In this document: one piece after another, positions 61,212 through 64,000 of the stretch
Layout of the letters: each line of letters opens with the position of its first letter
Position numbering within the stretch: position 1 is the first letter of the stretch
Translations under genes and position numbers: made by a program
Notes under the pieces: generated by a model
The model's database searches: none
Told to the model about the DNA's origin: nothing
What the model saw: only the letters and a program-made list of their open reading frames with translations
Source of the DNA: Bacteroidales bacterium UBA3743
Lineage (GTDB): Bacteria; Bacteroidota; Bacteroidia; Bacteroidales; Paludibacteraceae
Assembly: GCA_002371265.1 (NCBI GenBank)
Contig: DFGT01000019.1
Location: 1 to 64,000 of the forward strand
DNA: 64,000 bases
Direction: 5' to 3'

Positions 61212-64000
61212 ATGCTTTACGAAAAGAAAACATCAGCGTTTGAGAATTTTATAAACGACTTTAGAGAACAATTGAAAGATGCAATTTCAGAGGAGGAACT
61301 CAATACCGTATGCGAGTATCTTGATATAACTCAGCCGAGGAATAACGCTTTGCTGGGCAAAATCGAAAAGAAGTGTAGGGATACTTTTCATGTACATAGA
61401 TATGATCTCAATACGATCGTTAAAAAGGAGATAATCAGGAAAGATAATACTGAACTCGCTGAAAGATTCATACTGGCTATTTATACGCTGTTCGGTTGTG
61501 AATGCTACGAACTTTTTGATAGTTTCGTAGATCACAGTAGTATGATAGAAAATTCTGAGAAGTATAAATCCCGTATTATAAAACCAATCTCGGATAATCT
61601 TGGTATAGATCCAGAGGTTTTATATTATGCGATGTGTTTTGACGATGCTTCCTACCGTCATATGCCTAAGACGACTAACACATCCGTTCTTAGAGGTGTA
61701 TATGATCTTTATGACAGTCGATATTTATATAGGTTTATTTTTGTCAAAGCTAATCTTCTTTGTTATTTGTTGGAGCAGGAAGGTAAAAATCTTTCAGAGG
61801 ATGGAAAATGGGCAGTTGTGGCTGCAGAAAAGCTTTGGAAAGAATATTATGACAGTGTTTTGAAGGAGTACGAAAATGCTGCCAATGACGATGAAAAAAA
61901 ATCGTTTTCGAGACTATTGGCTTATTTGACTTGTGCATTGGGTGAGGCTGCTCCATATTCAAGCAAGGCATGCGAATACTTCAAGGAAGGATATGATAAG
62001 GTCTCTTTTAATATCGTAGAAGTTGCAATAAATGTTCCGAATCCATTTGTTAAATTATTTAAATATATTGAAGGTGATGGCGTCGCAAGTGAAACGGAAA
62101 AAGGTAATGTCCTGGATAAATTTGCAAAGCTTTTCAAATCAGCCAAACCTGACGACTGTTTGGTTACGCCGGAATATATAAGTTCTGTAGTCTACGAAAC
62201 TGGTTCCTTAGTCTACATAACTAAAAGAGAGTCCGATTCCATAAATAAGGAGGTTCTGCCGGATAGAGATGAGTGGACAGAACGTCTTGCCAAAACTTAT
62301 CCGGAACAATACAAATCGGCTATCTCACTTCTTGGAGATGAACTCAAACTCGTTAAATATATGAGTGAGATACTCCAACGAGTAGACCCGGATTCAGCCA
62401 CTATTGTTGAAGATCTTAGAGATACGAGCCGTAGAAAGCTTGCGGATGTTGTGAGAAGAAGTTTTTCTAAATCAATAAAAGGAAACCCTTATTGTAGGGA
62501 AGTCGCAAAATACATACTTGGAGAAGCTACTCTAGATGATGTTCGCCCATTGATCGATGGTAGCTGGAATATGGAGGTCGATGGCATTTGCGACTATTAC
62601 AGTGCTTTTGGTATTGACGAATATCTTGCACGTGCAGTTACCGTATTGTCTCTTTGCTCCTATGATGATTCGTGGAACAGAAGGTATTACGTTCGTAAAT
62701 TAACAGGTATTTATCTGTATGAACATATAAAGGAGACTTTTGATGTCCTTCGAGACTGTGGATTATCCTTTGGGGAGACTGTAAATATTATCGGTCTTGT
62801 CTTTGGGGAAAGATATAGCAATATGAAGGATTTAATGAAAGCTGTGGAAATCATATCTTCCCATCCTGACGAACTTATTGCTACGGATTTTTCTCAGCTT
62901 TCCGATGGGGCAAGGATACTAGCAATAAATGCAATGGGCAACGATGCTGAAAGATTCAAGACGAAACTCCTTTCATGTGTCAATGATAGCAGCAAAATGG
63001 TCCGTAATGAACTCGCGTCGGTGCTGGTGAAGCAGGAGTGGCATGATGATATTGCGTCTTTGCTCAAAGATAAGAAGGGCGCTGTAAGAGAGCTGGCATT
63101 GGAGGTTATCGGCAGACAGGGTGCGAATGCGTATGCCAATGAGCTGAACGCAGCATTAGAAGTGGAGAAATCCGATAAGATCAGAACATATATCGGTGTG
63201 CTTCTCGACTCGGCTCCTTCAAATACTGGGTTCTCACAACTTGATATTGACAAGCAGGTTTCAAAACTTGCTAAAAGTGCAAAGAACAGCAAACTTAGAT
63301 TCCTGTTTGAGGATACTCTTAAAACCGTTCATAAACTTGATGGTACGGAAGCAACAGAAGAGCCTGTCGCTCTTGTTATGTGTTATGCAGGAATGACATC
63401 TCCGGCGAGAAGTGTGCTTGCCGACAGCATCGCTGCAAATCTGAATCAGAGGGATTTGGAAGAGTTTTCCGCAGATATTTTTGCGCGTTGGTATGACGAC
63501 GGTGCTCAGACAAAGTTTAAGTCTGCACTCTATTTCTGTGCTATCCATGGCGGACAGAAAATGGTGGATACGCTGATTCGCAACATCAAGGAGTGGTCGG
63601 AGGCTATGCGTAGTGCTATAGCAGCCGAAACGGTTTTTGCTCTGGCACTCAATGGCAGCAATGAGGCATTGATGAACGTTGATAATATGTCAAGGAAATT
63701 CAAGAACAAGAGGGTGCGTGCCGCAGCTGTAGAGGCTATGGCCGCCGCTGCCGATACTTTAGGAATCACCTCAGAAGAACTTGCAGACAGAATTGTGCCA
63801 GACTTAGGATTTGACAGGAATCTCTGCCGTGTGTTCGATTATGGAAAGAGACAGTTCAATGTGTATCTTAAGCCTTCTCTTGAAATGGAGGTGTTCTCTG
63901 GAGACAAACAGATAAAGACTCTCCCTAAACCAGGAACTACCGATGACAAAGAGATCGCTGAAGCCGCATTCAACGAGTTCAAGGAAGTGAAGAAACAGCT
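61212..64000 (+). CDS. DUF4132 protein with HEAT-like repeats (MolR/YehI-like), incomplete at the right edge
   Basis: The frame begins at ATG 61212, 6 nt after GGAGGA, and stays open to the window end, giving at least 929 residues. The N-terminal two-thirds are helical, with HEAT-type repeats around residues 590-680 (SKMVRNELASVLVKQEWHDD, KKGAVRELALEVIGRQGANA). From about residue 855 the sequence enters the DUF4132 domain proper (ADRIVPDLGFDRN, VFDYGKRQFNVYLKPSLEMEVF, IKTLPKPGTTDD). E. coli MolR/YehI carries the same domain and is linked to a yehLMPQ-like set. Its function is unknown; it may be the large scaffold or effector of the cassette. Confidence 0.8.
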   Translation, partial: MLYEKKTSAFENFINDFREQLKDAISEEELNTVCEYLDITQPRNNALLGKIEKKCRDTFHVHRYDLNTIVKKEIIRKDNTELAERFILAIYTLFGCECYELFDSFVDHSSMIENSEKYKSRIIKPISDNLGIDPEVLYYAMCFDDASYRHMPKTTNTSVLRGVYDLYDSRYLYRFIFVKANLLCYLLEQEGKNLSEDGKWAVVAAEKLWKEYYDSVLKEYENAANDDEKKSFSRLLAYLTCALGEAAPYSSKACEYFKEGYDKVSFNIVEVAINVPNPFVKLFKYIEGDGVASETEKGNVLDKFAKLFKSAKPDDCLVTPEYISSVVYETGSLVYITKRESDSINKEVLPDRDEWTERLAKTYPEQYKSAISLLGDELKLVKYMSEILQRVDPDSATIVEDLRDTSRRKLADVVRRSFSKSIKGNPYCREVAKYILGEATLDDVRPLIDGSWNMEVDGICDYYSAFGIDEYLARAVTVLSLCSYDDSWNRRYYVRKLTGIYLYEHIKETFDVLRDCGLSFGETVNIIGLVFGERYSNMKDLMKAVEIISSHPDELIATDFSQLSDGARILAINAMGNDAERFKTKLLSCVNDSSKMVRNELASVLVKQEWHDDIASLLKDKKGAVRELALEVIGRQGANAYANELNAALEVEKSDKIRTYIGVLLDSAPSNTGFSQLDIDKQVSKLAKSAKNSKLRFLFEDTLKTVHKLDGTEATEEPVALVMCYAGMTSPARSVLADSIAANLNQRDLEEFSADIFARWYDDGAQTKFKSALYFCAIHGGQKMVDTLIRNIKEWSEAMRSAIAAETVFALALNGSNEALMNVDNMSRKFKNKRVRAAAVEAMAAAADTLGITSEELADRIVPDLGFDRNLCRVFDYGKRQFNVYLKPSLEMEVFSGDKQIKTLPKPGTTDDKEIAEAAFNEFKEVKKQ

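Noticed and set aside
61287..63769. Several short frames on both strands within the DUF4132 gene
   Set aside because: The plus-strand frame from 61212 is continuous to the window end with a ribosome-binding site and conserved DUF4132 motifs; the short frames are shadows of it.
1..64000. tRNA, rRNA and transposase genes
   Set aside because: No tRNA- or rRNA-like sequence was recognised by reading, and no transposase or integrase reading frame is present; a dedicated scan could still find a short tRNA I missed.

Overview
The window looks like a Bacteroidales (Bacteroidota) chromosome. The evidence is a C-terminal type IX secretion (T9SS) sorting domain on the first gene, TTTG/TAnnTTTG-type promoters before many genes, few Shine-Dalgarno sequences in most of the window, a TonB-dependent receptor paired with an acid-tailed surface lipoprotein, and a type VI secretion locus of the Bacteroidetes subtype iii (TssN/TssO/TssR, no TssJ/L/M). 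The genus cannot be fixed from the sequence.

Bases 1-27500 are mostly ordinary chromosome. In order: the 3' part of a giant secreted beta-helix protein; sodB; a minus-strand group of PiT phosphate transporter, DUF2490 outer-membrane protein, histidine kinase and response regulator; eno with its own promoter and a possible small RNA before it; a methyltransferase, TonB-dependent receptor and lipoprotein operon; an arginine decarboxylase-like enzyme; folP; a DjlA-like J-domain protein; a TPR protein; and a DUF554 membrane protein. The folP/DjlA gap holds an inverted-repeat-flanked repetitive element that supplies the last codons of both genes. A second GC-rich repeat of the same type lies before the T6SS.

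Bases 27500-44460 are the T6SS core. The operon tssE-tssF-tssN-tssK-tssG-tssO-small TM protein-PKD protein-tssR-clpV has two candidate promoters. hcp (tssD) is a separate strongly promoted unit, followed by tssB-tssC-vgrG. Together they encode baseplate, sheath, tube, spike, the Bacteroidetes trans-envelope parts and the recycling ATPase.

Bases 44460-54500 are the cargo region: a DUF2235 (Tle1-like) lipase with two DUF2931-like candidate immunity proteins, then a coupled adaptor candidate and a DUF4280 (PAAR-like) effector with an LHH/HNH nuclease tip. After that comes an array of three SUKH immunity paralogues. Between them lies a promoterless, headless toxin cassette that repeats the effector's 106-bp linker and carries its own candidate immunity gene. 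This looks like a store of exchangeable effector tips.

Bases 54831-64000 hold a five-gene cassette: MoxR-type AAA+ ATPase, DUF5682 protein, VWA protein, SWIM zinc-finger protein and a DUF4132 protein running off the window end. It resembles the uncharacterised yehL-yehM-yehP-yehQ plus yehI/molR group of E. coli. Three of its genes carry strong Shine-Dalgarno sequences unlike the rest of the window, suggesting acquisition from another phylum. Its function is unknown, and it is the strongest candidate here for an undescribed system.
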